Part shown: positions 19,517 through 27,942 of the stretch, piece after piece
Layout: every line of letters starts with the position of its first letter
Numbering within the stretch: the first letter of the stretch is position 1
Source of the DNA: Gordonia polyisoprenivorans
GTDB taxonomy: Bacteria > Actinomycetota > Actinomycetes > Mycobacteriales > Mycobacteriaceae
Assembly: GCF_017654315.1 (NCBI RefSeq)
Contig: NZ_CP072203.1
Location: 1,984,001-2,048,000 of the forward strand
DNA length: 64,000 nucleotides
Direction of reading: 5' to 3'
Made by a program: the position numbers and the translations under genes
The notes under the pieces: model-generated
The model's input: the letters and a program-made list of their open reading frames with translations, nothing else
The model's database searches: none
What the model was told of the DNA's origin: nothing

Positions 19517-20022
19517 CCGCTGGTCCTGATCGTTCCTTCGAACGCGAACGGCGTTGCGGCCGGGGCACATCCGTGGAATCTGCCGGTGGGCATCGGGCCG
19601 TTGACGCCGACCATCGACTGCCCTCCGTTGACGCCCTTGCGCACCGAGATCTGGATCGCGGCAGCATCTTTGACCGCGGCCGGGAGCCCGAAGGGGCGGA
19701 TGTCGCTGATCGGATAGATCAGTGAGGCGGCGTTGCCGTCGACGCTGATGCAGGTCACCGGACCGCGGACCTGGATCGGGGTGGGATTCATACCGTCGAG
19801 CAGGGTCGCGGTGTAGGTGCCGGTGGTTGCGCCTGCGGTGCGCGATCCCTGGGCGTCGATCCGTAGGACCCTGATCGTCGGCGTCAGGTGCAGGTCGCCC
19901 TGGATCGACAACGACGCGGGTGCCGCCGGGGTATCGGCGAGTGCGGGTGCGCCGACCGCGAGGGTGACCGCCAACGCCATGACCGATGCCAGCGGCACAC
20001 GTGTTCTTGCTGTGGTCTTCAT
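19513..20022 (-). CDS. Small secreted protein of unknown function
   Basis: A 169-aa protein with a clear Sec signal: a basic start (MKTTARTR), a hydrophobic core and an ALA-D cleavage site near residue 29. The mature part is about 140 residues with two cysteines that may pair (TCISV and HGCAP). I do not recognise a named family. The ATG at 20022 follows an AGGAG/AGAGGG purine tract. The stop codon lies in the right-hand target duplication of the MITE-like element; before insertion it would have overlapped the tauD stop in a shared CTAG. Its role is unknown. Confidence 0.75.
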   Translation of the reverse strand: MKTTARTRVPLASVMALAVTLAVGAPALADTPAAPASLSIQGDLHLTPTIRVLRIDAQGSRTAGATTGTYTATLLDGMNPTPIQVRGPVTCISVDGNAASLIYPISDIRPFGLPAAVKDAAAIQISVRKGVNGGQSMVGVNGPMPTGRFHGCAPAATPFAFEGTIRTSG

Positions 20023-20185
20023 GATGATGCCCTCTCACTCCTTGGTGCGTCTCACCTCTGCCGCGGCGCCTGCTTCACCTCGTACCCCCTGACCCCGACG
20101 GTGCGCCGGCGTTGCTGTGTGGACGCTGAAACCCGAGGTCGACGCCGTCGCGGCGCACGCAGCGGTGCGCAGACCCGGGCCGATA

Positions 20186-20249
20186 TTCAACCGATGGGTT
20201 GACAGCGGTTGCGGAGGGGAGCATGCTCGTATTCAACCGAACGGTTGAA
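20186..20249 (+). promoter_or_regulatory. arsR promoter bracketed by two ArsR-type operators
   Basis: TTGACA at 20199-20204 and CATGCT at 20222-20227, 17 bp apart, form the promoter. One palindrome, TCAACC-GATG-GGTTGA (20187-20202), overlaps the -35. A second, TTCAACCG-AA-CGGTTGAA (20232-20249), lies just after the -10, over the expected transcription start. Their centres are 46 bp apart. Confidence 0.75.
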
Positions 20250-20267
20250 GAAAGGGGATTGGCTCCG

Positions 20268-20675
20268 GTGTCCGACGAGTTGTCCAAGATCTTTGCGGCG
20301 CTGGCCGATCCGACCCGGCGCGACATGGTGGCCCGGCTCGCGGTGGGCGACGCGACGGTCAGTCAACTCGCCGAACCCTACGACGTCAGCATCCAGGCGG
20401 TGTCCAAGCATCTGAAGGTGCTCGCCGACGCCGGGCTGGTGACCCGAACCCGTGAGGCACAGACGCGCCCGGTGCATTTGGAAGCAGAAGTGTTCGACCT
20501 CATGACCAAGTGGATCGAGCGGTATCGCCGACGTGCGGAGGAGCGCTATACGCGCCTCGACGCCGTGCTGGCGGAGATGAACGACGGTCCGGCGGCAACC
20601 GCCGGCGGCACCGAGAAAACCCGGAACAGCAACCCGAAGAGAATCAACACCGACACGAGAGGACAGGCATCATGA
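20268..20675 (+). CDS. ArsR-family repressor
   Basis: A 135-aa winged-helix regulator with SDELSKIFAALADPTRRDMVARL, VSQLAEPYDVSIQAVSKHLKVL and LVTRTREAQTRPVHLEAEVF. No metal-binding Cys motif is present, so it belongs to the non-metal ArsR group commonly paired with SRPBCC proteins. An upstream ATG at 20223 is rejected because it lies inside the -10 element. The GTG at 20268 follows AAAGGGGA by about nine bases and matches homologue starts. It overlaps the SRPBCC gene by ATGA. Two palindromes around its promoter indicate autorepression of the three-gene operon. Confidence 0.88.
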   Translation: MSDELSKIFAALADPTRRDMVARLAVGDATVSQLAEPYDVSIQAVSKHLKVLADAGLVTRTREAQTRPVHLEAEVFDLMTKWIERYRRRAEERYTRLDAVLAEMNDGPAATAGGTEKTRNSNPKRINTDTRGQAS

Positions 20676-21163
20676 CCACCAGCACCCGTTATCCCGAAGC
20701 CGCGATCGAGGCGGACCCGAAGGTCCCCGTCATCCGGATCACCCGCGACTTCCGAGGTACCCCTGCGCAATTGATGAAGGCGCACATCGATCCCGACCTC
20801 TTCGTGCGTTGGGTCGGCCCCGACGCGATCTCCAGCCGCATCATCGAGTGGGATGCTCGCGACGGTGGCAGTTGGCGGTACGTCTCCACCCACGACGGCC
20901 AGGAATTCGGCTTCCGCGGCTGCTTCCACACCGTCGCGGACGACAAGATCGTGCAGACCTTCACCTTCGAGGGGATGCCCGACCAGGTGTCGCTGGAGAC
21001 CCTGTGGTTCGAGGACCTCGGCGACGGCCACACCCGGCTGCATGCCCAATCCCTGTGTGACAGCTTCGAAGCGCGCGATGGCTGGCTCGCCTCCGGCATG
21101 GAGGTCGGCGTGAACGAGGGCTATGCCGGCCTCGACCGCATGCTCGCCGCCGGTGAGCTGTGA
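20672..21163 (+). CDS. SRPBCC (AHSA1-type) ligand-binding protein
   Basis: A 163-aa protein of the activator-of-Hsp90-ATPase-like START superfamily. The signatures are ITRDFRGTPAQLMKAHIDPDLFVRWVGPD near the N-terminus, GGSWRYVSTHDGQEFGFRG in the middle and EGMEVGVNEGY-like residues at the end (SGMEVGVNEGYAGLDRML). This fold holds hydrophobic ligands in a deep cavity. It sits between an ArsR repressor and a TIGR03086 protein, coupled by ATGA and GTGA overlaps, a common actinobacterial trio. The ligand is unknown. Confidence 0.85.
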   Translation: MTTSTRYPEAAIEADPKVPVIRITRDFRGTPAQLMKAHIDPDLFVRWVGPDAISSRIIEWDARDGGSWRYVSTHDGQEFGFRGCFHTVADDKIVQTFTFEGMPDQVSLETLWFEDLGDGHTRLHAQSLCDSFEARDGWLASGMEVGVNEGYAGLDRMLAAGEL

Positions 21164-21738
21164 GCAGGGGACTCGCCGAACTCTGCGCCTCGGACCGCCA
21201 CCGCGACGTGGCTGCCGTGTTCGCCGAACACGCTGCGGCGGTGAAGGACTGGGACGCGCCGACGCCGGTGGACGGGTGGGTGGCCCGAGACGTGGTGGCG
21301 CACCTCGTCGACTGGTTCGCGGCGTTCCTGGCGGCAGGCGACGTCGAGTTGCCCGCGGGCCCACGGGTCGCCGACGATCCCGCAGCGGCATGGGATGCCC
21401 GGTGTGCGGCGGTACAGCAACTCCTCGACGGCCCCGACGCGGAGGCGACCTTCACCCACCCGATGGTCGGGGAATTGCGTCTGGCCGATGCCGTCGACCG
21501 GTTCTACACCACCGACATCTTTCTGCACACCTGGGATCTCGCCACCGCCGCGGGTCGGGATCCGCAGCTGGACACCGACTTCGCCGCCCAGGTCCATTCG
21601 GGCATGCAGGGCATCGAGGACATGCTCCGGTCGTCGGGACAGTACGGTCCGGCGGTGCCGGTACCCGCCGACGCCGATCCCGTCACCCGGCTCGCGGGCT
21701 TCATCGGGCGCGACCCGGCGTGGCGTCCAATCGGGTGA
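21160..21738 (+). CDS. TIGR03086 / mycothiol-type DinB-like metal-binding protein
   Basis: The 192-aa protein resembles the maleylpyruvate-isomerase N-terminal (DinB-like four-helix) family. WVARDVVAHLVDWFAAF provides the first His, and FYTTDIFLHTWDLATAAG the second metal-binding His with its Asp. Related enzymes use mycothiol as cofactor, which fits this genus. The GTG at 21160 overlaps the preceding stop by 4 bp. The operon probably detoxifies or modifies a small molecule sensed by the ArsR protein; this is inferred. Confidence 0.8.
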   Translation: MSRGLAELCASDRHRDVAAVFAEHAAAVKDWDAPTPVDGWVARDVVAHLVDWFAAFLAAGDVELPAGPRVADDPAAAWDARCAAVQQLLDGPDAEATFTHPMVGELRLADAVDRFYTTDIFLHTWDLATAAGRDPQLDTDFAAQVHSGMQGIEDMLRSSGQYGPAVPVPADADPVTRLAGFIGRDPAWRPIG

Positions 21739-21806
21739 AACCGACACGGCATCCCCGGCGAATACGACATTCTCTCAACTCCCGCAAAGGAACTAGGTGC
21801 CTCACA

Positions 21807-21823
21807 GCAAGCTGACAGCTTGC
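21807..21823. promoter_or_regulatory. Perfect 17-bp palindrome upstream of the glycosyltransferase gene
   Basis: GCAAGCTG-A-CAGCTTGC has perfect 8-bp arms around one central base. It lies 42 bp before the proposed GTG start at 21865. It could be a regulator-binding site; a hairpin with a one-base loop would be too tight to be stable in that form. Confidence 0.5.
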
Positions 21824-21864
21824 CCACACCGGAAAGCCAGTGCATCCGGCGCACGATCATCATC

Positions 21865-24168
21865 GTGACCGCAACCCAACCCGGTGTCGCTCCGTTCGAC
21901 ACCACTGCGAATGATGCTCCGAGCAGCCGCCATCGAGGATCCGATCTGTCGGTTTCCGCGGATTCGACGCTGCCTCCGGCCACCGCGCGCGACCGGCTGT
22001 GGCTGGCAGCACTCCTCATCGCCACGGCCGTCCTCTACCTGTGGAACATCACGACCAATCAGTACGGCAACACCTTCTATGCCGGAGCGGCGTGGGCCGG
22101 GTCGCGCAACTGGGAGGCGCTGCTGTTCGGTTCGGTGGACCCGTCCAACTTCATCACCGTCGACAAGCCGCCGGTGTCGCAGTGGGTGATGGGCTTGTCC
22201 GGCCAGATCTTCGGGTTCTCCTTGGCGAGCATGCTGATCCCCGAAGCCCTCATGGGAGTGGCCGCCGTCGCGTTGATGTATGCGATGGTCACCCGCGTCG
22301 CCGGCCGGTCGGCCGGATTGATCGCGGGCCTCGCGCTCGCGATCACCCCGGTTGCGGCGATGATGTTCCGGTTCAACAACCCCGACGCCGCGATGGTGCT
22401 GCTGATGACCGCAGCGGCCTACTGCACCTTGCGCGCGACCGCGCGAGGGTCGGCGCGGTGGCTCGCTTTGGCCGGTGTCGCACTGGGATTCGCGTTTCTG
22501 GCCAAGATGCTCGAAGGTCTGATGGTGCTGCCCGCGCTCGGCGCGGTCTACCTCATCGCGGCCCCGCCGACGTTCTGGCGGCGTATGTGGCATCTGGTGA
22601 TTGCCGCTGTGGCACTGGTGCTCTCGGCGGGTTGGTATGTGGTGCTGACGCTGCTGTGGCCGGCCTCGTCGCGGCCCTATCTGGCCGGCTCCACCGACAA
22701 CAACTTCATGAACCTCGTCATCGGCTACAACGGGCTCGAACGTGTCGAGGGCCGAAGCGGTGGCGGTGGTGCCCACGGCAACCCGGCCAATGCGATCGCG
22801 GACTTCGCGCGTGAGAACCCGCAATTGGCAGAGCGTTTCGGTGGTGGTGGCGGCGGCCGTGGCGGATTCGGCGGCGGAATGTTCGGTGCCCAGCCGGGGA
22901 TCACGAGGTTGTTCAGCGGCGAATTCGGTGCCGAGATCTCGTTTCTGTTGCCGACCGCGCTCATTGCGCTGATCGTCGTCCTGGCGTTGCGTGGGCGTCG
23001 TCCCCGCACCGACCTCGTGCGGGCGGCAACCCTGCTGTTCGGTCTGTGGTTGCTCGTCGACGGACTGGTGCTGTCGTACATGAGCGGTATCGCGCACCCG
23101 TATTACTCGCTGGCGATCGCTCCGCCGATCGCCGGTCTCATCGGTCTTGGTGTCCACCAAACCTGGACTGCGCGTGATGCTTCGGTGAGCTGGCAGCGCT
23201 ACACCGCGCGCTTCGGTCTGGCCGCGATGATCGCCGCGGGAGCCATCTGGTCGTTTGTGCTCCTCGATCACGAGCCGAACTGGCAGCCCTGGCTGCGGTG
23301 GGTGGTACTGGTCGCGGGCATCGTCGCCGCCGTGCTCGTCGCATTGCCGTCGACCTTCGGACGTCGGATCGCGCTGGCGGTGGGGGTGCTCGGCGTGATC
23401 GGCATCTTCGCGGCGCCGGCGGCATATGCGATCACCGGCGACACCATCTCCCACACCGGCGGCAGCCCGTCGGTGCTGCCCGAACGCAGCACCGCGGGCG
23501 GGCACGGCGGATTCGGCGGCACGACACACTCCGGCCGCGGCGGTACCGGGTCCTCGGGCACCGGGACGACGGGTAACCGTGCAGGCGGATTCGGTGGGTT
23601 CGGCGGATTCGGCGGTGGCTCCACGACCTTGCCCACCCAACTCCAGACCATGCTGCAGAGCAGCCATGCACGCTGGGCGGCGGCGGTGTCGCGGACCAGT
23701 TCCGCGGCCGGGGTCGAACTCGCCGCACACGTGCCGGTGATGGGTGTCGGCGGATTCTCCAACGACCCGGCGCCGAGCCTCGCGCAATTCCAGAAGTACG
23801 TCGCCGCCAAGGACATCGGCTACTACCTCGCCCCGGAGACCTCGTCGCAGAACGGCAGCGCCAATGCGGAGCTGATGAGCGCCATCACCAAAGCCTTCGG
23901 CAGCACCGGTTTCGGCGGCGGACGGTCCTCGGTGACCACGCAGATCCAGCAGTGGGTGGAGGCCAACTTCCACGGCACCACGATCGGCGACTACACGGTC
24001 TACAACCTCACCGTGGCGCCGTCACCGCAGCCGGCGTCGACGACGACAACGGCGAGCACGACCACCGGGTCGGCCACCTCCGGGTCGGCGACTCCCGGCT
24101 CGACCGCCCCGAGCGCCGGTTTCGGCGGCCACCGCACCGGCCGGCACCACACCGCCACCACCGGGTAG
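21865..24168 (+). CDS. GT39/ArnT-type membrane glycosyltransferase with Gly-rich loops
   Basis: The 767-aa polytopic protein belongs to the PMT/ArnT (PMT_2) superfamily, which moves sugars from polyprenyl-phosphate donors to acceptors outside the membrane. Features are WNITTNQYGNTFYAGAAWAGSRNWEA with VDKPPVSQWVMGL (acidic/DKPP active-site loop), RFNNPDAAMVLLM, and about 11 to 13 transmembrane segments up to residue 530. Two Gly-rich loops (for example FGGGGGGRGGFGGGMFG) and a soluble C-terminal domain of about 200 residues with a Ser/Thr/Gly tail follow. The GTG at 21865 is preferred over a TTG at 21820, which lies within a perfect palindrome; CACGAT seven bases upstream may be a weak -10. 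Acceptor and donor are unknown; an arabinan or mannan role is possible. Confidence 0.82.
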   Translation: MTATQPGVAPFDTTANDAPSSRHRGSDLSVSADSTLPPATARDRLWLAALLIATAVLYLWNITTNQYGNTFYAGAAWAGSRNWEALLFGSVDPSNFITVDKPPVSQWVMGLSGQIFGFSLASMLIPEALMGVAAVALMYAMVTRVAGRSAGLIAGLALAITPVAAMMFRFNNPDAAMVLLMTAAAYCTLRATARGSARWLALAGVALGFAFLAKMLEGLMVLPALGAVYLIAAPPTFWRRMWHLVIAAVALVLSAGWYVVLTLLWPASSRPYLAGSTDNNFMNLVIGYNGLERVEGRSGGGGAHGNPANAIADFARENPQLAERFGGGGGGRGGFGGGMFGAQPGITRLFSGEFGAEISFLLPTALIALIVVLALRGRRPRTDLVRAATLLFGLWLLVDGLVLSYMSGIAHPYYSLAIAPPIAGLIGLGVHQTWTARDASVSWQRYTARFGLAAMIAAGAIWSFVLLDHEPNWQPWLRWVVLVAGIVAAVLVALPSTFGRRIALAVGVLGVIGIFAAPAAYAITGDTISHTGGSPSVLPERSTAGGHGGFGGTTHSGRGGTGSSGTGTTGNRAGGFGGFGGFGGGSTTLPTQLQTMLQSSHARWAAAVSRTSSAAGVELAAHVPVMGVGGFSNDPAPSLAQFQKYVAAKDIGYYLAPETSSQNGSANAELMSAITKAFGSTGFGGGRSSVTTQIQQWVEANFHGTTIGDYTVYNLTVAPSPQPASTTTTASTTTGSATSGSATPGSTAPSAGFGGHRTGRHHTATTG

Positions 24169-24177
24169 CCGGACCTC

Positions 24178-24376
24178 GCCGACAGCGCTCTTCCCACCGC
24201 CGACAGCGCTCTTCCGACCGCCGACAGCGCTCTTCCCACCGCCGACAGCGCTCTTCCCACCGCCCACAGCGCTCTTCCCACCGCCCACAGCGCTCGCCGA
24301 AGCGCTGTCGGCGAGGTGGCGGGCGCTGTCGGCGGGCTGGCGGGCGCTGTCGGCGAAAGCAGGGGCGCTGTCGGCG
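24178..24376. repeat. Inverted double array of 21-bp repeats
   Basis: Five full 21-bp units and one partial (starts 24178, 24199, 24220, 24241, 24262, 24283) begin GCCGACAGCGCTCTTCC. They are followed by four oppositely oriented cores, GCGCTGTCGGCG, at 24302, 24323, 24344 and 24365, again spaced exactly 21 bp. The array fills the gap between the glycosyltransferase gene and the AAA+ gene promoter. The same core occurs in the coding sequence at 46790-46855. Confidence 0.9.
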
Positions 24377-24404
24377 AACCGGGCGCGACCGCGGCTCTCC
24401 GGCG

Positions 24405-24420
24405 TACCGTGGGGGAGGTG
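24405..24420 (+). promoter_or_regulatory. -10 element and leaderless start of the AAA+ gene
   Basis: TACCGT (24405-24410) is followed by seven bases and the GTG at 24418. Confidence 0.6.
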
Positions 24421-25878
24421 GCAGAAGACTTCACATCCGGGGATTTCACGACCGACGCCCCGACCGGCGGTTCAACGACCACCGAAACCCGTCATCCCTC
24501 TCCTCGCACCCTTGGTGAACTGCGCGCAAGCGGTCATGTGCAGCGCAGCATCCGCGACGAGATCCGCAACAACCTGCTGACCGCGCTGCGCGAGGGCCGC
24601 GATGCGTGGCCGGGCATCGTGGGGTTCGAGGCGACGGTCATCCCGCAGCTCGAACGTGCGCTGCTCGCCGGGCACGACGTCGTCATGCTCGGCGAACGCG
24701 GTCAGGGCAAGACCCGCATCCTGCGGACTCTCGTCGGCCTGCTCGACGAGTGGACGCCGGTGATCGCCGGCTCCGAACTCGGTGAACATCCCTACGAGCC
24801 GATCACCCCGGCATCGATCCGCAAGGCCGCCAACCTCCTCGACGACCTGCCCATCGAATGGCGTCACCGCAACGAGCGCTACAGCGAGAAACTCGCCACC
24901 CCGGACACCTCGGTGGCCGACCTCGTCGGCGACATCGACCCGATGAAGGTCGCCGAGGGCCGCAGCCTCGGTGACCCGGAGACCATCCACTTCGGGCTCA
25001 TCCCGCGCGCACACCGCGGCATCGTCGCCATCAACGAGCTCCCCGACCTGGCCGAACGCATCCAGGTCTCGATGCTCAACGTGATGGAGGAACGCGACAT
25101 CCAGGTCCGCGGCTACACGCTGCGGCTGCCGTTGGACGTGCTCGTCATGGCCAGCGCCAACCCCGAGGACTACACCAACCGCGGGCGGATCATCACTCCG
25201 CTCAAGGACCGCTTCGGCGCCGAGATCCGTACGCACTACCCGATCGAACTCGACGACGAGGTCGCCGTCATCGAGCAGGAGGCCGACCTCACCGCCACGG
25301 TGCCGACCTTCATCACCGAGATCCTCGCGCGGTTCACCCGCTATGCCCGCGACCACCCGTCGATCGACCAGCGTTCGGGTGTCTCGGCGCGGTTCTCGAT
25401 CGCCGGCGCCGAGACCGTTGCCGCGGCGGCGCTGCATCGCGCGGCCGTCACCGGCGAAGAGGTGCCGGTGGCCCGCGTCGTCGACCTGGAATCGGTGATC
25501 GAGGTGCTGCGCGGCAAGATCGAGTTCGAGTCCGGCGAAGAGGGGCGTGAACTCGAGATCCTCGAGCACCTGATGCGCAAGTCCGTCGCCGACACGGTGC
25601 GCGCCCATCTCGGCGGCATCGACATGGCGCCGCTGGTGTCGGCGTTGGAGGCCGGTGAGCTCGTGGTCACCGGTGACCGGGTGCCCGCCGCGGACTTCCT
25701 CGGCTCCCTGCCGTCGCCGGAGACCACCGCACCGGTGATCGACGAGATCGCCGAACGACTCGAGGCCGGCTCAGATGGGGAGCGGGCCAGCGCCGTCGAA
25801 CTCGCCCTGGAGGGGCTGTTCCTCGCGCGACGCATCGGCAAAGAGGCCGACGAGTCGGGGCAGACGATCTACGGCTGA
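24418..25878 (+). CDS. MoxR/magnesium-chelatase-like AAA+ ATPase
   Basis: A 486-aa cytosolic ATPase. Walker A is GERGQGKTRIL near residue 100; GIVAINELPDLAERIQVSML is the Walker B and following helix, with NEL in place of DE; VLVMASANPEDYTNRGRII is sensor 1. It resembles the ChlI-like subunit of magnesium chelatase but belongs to a separate actinobacterial group (Rv0958-like) without chlorophyll synthesis. With the VWA protein 78 bp downstream it should form an ATPase/VWA remodelling complex. A longer frame upstream would translate the 21-bp repeats; the GTG at 24418 is preferred because of the -10 spacing. Confidence 0.87.
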   Translation: MAEDFTSGDFTTDAPTGGSTTTETRHPSPRTLGELRASGHVQRSIRDEIRNNLLTALREGRDAWPGIVGFEATVIPQLERALLAGHDVVMLGERGQGKTRILRTLVGLLDEWTPVIAGSELGEHPYEPITPASIRKAANLLDDLPIEWRHRNERYSEKLATPDTSVADLVGDIDPMKVAEGRSLGDPETIHFGLIPRAHRGIVAINELPDLAERIQVSMLNVMEERDIQVRGYTLRLPLDVLVMASANPEDYTNRGRIITPLKDRFGAEIRTHYPIELDDEVAVIEQEADLTATVPTFITEILARFTRYARDHPSIDQRSGVSARFSIAGAETVAAAALHRAAVTGEEVPVARVVDLESVIEVLRGKIEFESGEEGRELEILEHLMRKSVADTVRAHLGGIDMAPLVSALEAGELVVTGDRVPAADFLGSLPSPETTAPVIDEIAERLEAGSDGERASAVELALEGLFLARRIGKEADESGQTIYG

Positions 25879-25956
25879 TCAACCGCCGATCCACGCATTC
25901 CTGCGATTTACGGCCGGGCACCGTCCCGGCGGATTCGACCAACTCCGGAGAAACCC

Positions 25957-27942
25957 ATGGTGCAGAAGAACTTTCACCGATCTCGGTATCAGCGCTACAC
26001 CGGTGGGCCGGATCCGTTGGCGCCGCCGGTGGATCTGCGGGAGGCGCTGAGCGAGATCGGCGACGACGTGATGGCCGGCGTCAGCCCGCAGCGGGCGCTG
26101 CAGGAGTTCCTGCGACGCGGGTCGCAGGACATGCGGGGTCTGGACAAACTGCGTGAACAGGTGAACCGGCGGCGTCAGGAGTTGCTCAAGAAGCGCAACC
26201 TCGACGGCACCTTCACCGAGATCCGTGAACTCCTCGACCGGGCGGTGCTCAACGAGCGCAAACAACTCGCCCGCGACCTCGACGACGAGGCACGGTTCGC
26301 CGAGATGCAGATCGGCAGTCTCCCGGCCTCCACGGCGCAGGCCGTCGAGGAACTTTCCGATTACCGGTGGCGCAGCCCCGAGGCGCAGCAGGACTACGAC
26401 AAGATCAAGGACCTCCTCGGCCGCGAACTGCTCGATCAGCGTTTCGCCGGGATGAAGGAGGCGCTCGAGGGCGCCACCGACGCCGACCGGCAGCGGGTGT
26501 CGGAGATGCTCTCCGACCTCAACGACCTCCTCAACGCCCACAACCGCGGTGAGGACACGTCGCAGGCGTTCGACGAGTTCATGGACAAACACGGCGAGTA
26601 CTTTCCCGAGAACCCGCGCAACACCGAGGAACTCATCGATTCGCTGGCGCAGCGGGCTGCCGCGGCCCAGCAGTTCTACAACTCGCTGACGCCTGAGCAG
26701 CGGGCCGAACTCGATCAGCTCGCGCAGCAGGCATTCGGGTCGCCGGATCTGATGAGTCAACTCGCACAAATGGATTCGGCGCTGCGGCAGGCGCGGCCGG
26801 GGCTCGACTGGGACAACGCCCAGGAGTTCTCCGGTGATCAGCAGATGGGCCTGGGGGAGGGGGCCGCGGCACTGCGCGACATCTCCGAACTCGAGGCGCT
26901 CTCCGAACAACTGTCCCAGCAGTACGCCGGCGCGCAGATGGACGACATCGACATCGACGCACTGGAACGGCAACTCGGTGAGCAGGCCGGCGTCGACGCC
27001 CGCACCCTGCAGGAACTGGAGAAGGCGCTTCGCGAGGAGGGCTTCTTCGACCGCACCGCCGACGGCCGACTCCGCCTGAGCCCCAAGGCGATGCGTCAAC
27101 TCGGGCAGGCGATCTTCCGGGACATCGCCGACCAGATGGGCGCGCGTGGCGACCGCCAGACCCGCAACAGTGGTCTGCTCGGCGAGCCGACCGGCTCGAC
27201 CCGCGAATGGGCCTACGGCGACACCGACCCCTGGGATGTGTCACGCACCGTCGCCAACGCCGTGTTGCGCACTGCCGCAGAAGGACATCCGACCAGCGAC
27301 CTGCATCCGGGTGTGCGGATCGACGTGCGCGACGTGGAGGTCGCCGAGACCGAGGCGCGCACACAGGCCGCGGTGGTGCTGCTCGTCGACACCTCGTTCT
27401 CCATGGAGATGGAGGGCCGCTGGACTCCGATGAAGCGCACGGCGATTGCGCTCAATCATCTGATCTCGACCCGTTTCCGCAGCGACGAACTGCATCTCAT
27501 CGCGTTCGGCCGTTACGCCCGGTCGATCGACATCGCCGAACTGACCGGGTTGCAGCCGCGGATGGAGCAGGGCACCAACCTGCATCACGCGCTGTTGCTG
27601 GCCGGTCGGCATCTGCGTCGGTTCCCCAATGCGCAACCGGTGGTGCTCGTCGTCACCGACGGTGAGCCGACCGCGCACCTCGATCCCAGTGGTGAGCCGT
27701 TCTTCTTCTATCCGCCGCACCCGCAGACCATCGCATTGACCGTCCGCGAGCTCGATCACGTTGCCCGTCTCGGCGCGCAGGTCACGTTCTTCCGGCTCGG
27801 CGAGGATCCCGGGTTGGCGCATTTCATGGATCAGATCGCCCGTCGCATCGGAGGCCGGGTCATCGCCCCCGACGTCGACGGTCTTGGCGCGGCGGTCGTC
27901 GGCGACTATCTGCGCTCACGCCGGGGGCCACGGCGGGGCTGA
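25957..27942 (+). CDS. VWA-domain protein, partner of the AAA+ ATPase
   Basis: The 661-aa protein has a long helical, Gln/Glu/Arg-rich N-terminal region (residues about 25-400) and a C-terminal von Willebrand A domain. The MIDAS metal site is seen as VVLLVDTSFSMEMEG (DxSxS) near residue 480, followed by GTNLHHALLLAG and LVVTDGEPTAH. Genes of this type accompany MoxR/ChlI-type ATPases, where the VWA protein selects the client. The pair corresponds by order to Rv0958-Rv0959. The start ATG has GGAG eight bases upstream. The 3' end overlaps the convergent membrane-protein gene by 27 bp. Confidence 0.87.
   Translation: MVQKNFHRSRYQRYTGGPDPLAPPVDLREALSEIGDDVMAGVSPQRALQEFLRRGSQDMRGLDKLREQVNRRRQELLKKRNLDGTFTEIRELLDRAVLNERKQLARDLDDEARFAEMQIGSLPASTAQAVEELSDYRWRSPEAQQDYDKIKDLLGRELLDQRFAGMKEALEGATDADRQRVSEMLSDLNDLLNAHNRGEDTSQAFDEFMDKHGEYFPENPRNTEELIDSLAQRAAAAQQFYNSLTPEQRAELDQLAQQAFGSPDLMSQLAQMDSALRQARPGLDWDNAQEFSGDQQMGLGEGAAALRDISELEALSEQLSQQYAGAQMDDIDIDALERQLGEQAGVDARTLQELEKALREEGFFDRTADGRLRLSPKAMRQLGQAIFRDIADQMGARGDRQTRNSGLLGEPTGSTREWAYGDTDPWDVSRTVANAVLRTAAEGHPTSDLHPGVRIDVRDVEVAETEARTQAAVVLLVDTSFSMEMEGRWTPMKRTAIALNHLISTRFRSDELHLIAFGRYARSIDIAELTGLQPRMEQGTNLHHALLLAGRHLRRFPNAQPVVLVVTDGEPTAHLDPSGEPFFFYPPHPQTIALTVRELDHVARLGAQVTFFRLGEDPGLAHFMDQIARRIGGRVIAPDVDGLGAAVVGDYLRSRRGPRRG

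Noticed and set aside
20223..20267. ATG at 20223 as the arsR start
   Set aside because: It lies inside the -10 hexamer and would make the second operator coding; the GTG at 20268 has a ribosome site and fits homologues.
21802..23973. 723-codon frame antisense to the glycosyltransferase gene
   Set aside because: Rich in His, Arg and Gln with no motif; the plus strand encodes a coherent membrane protein.
24178..24376. CRISPR-like appearance of the 21-bp arrays
   Set aside because: Units are directly abutting with no unique spacers, and the second half is inverted; no cas genes are present.
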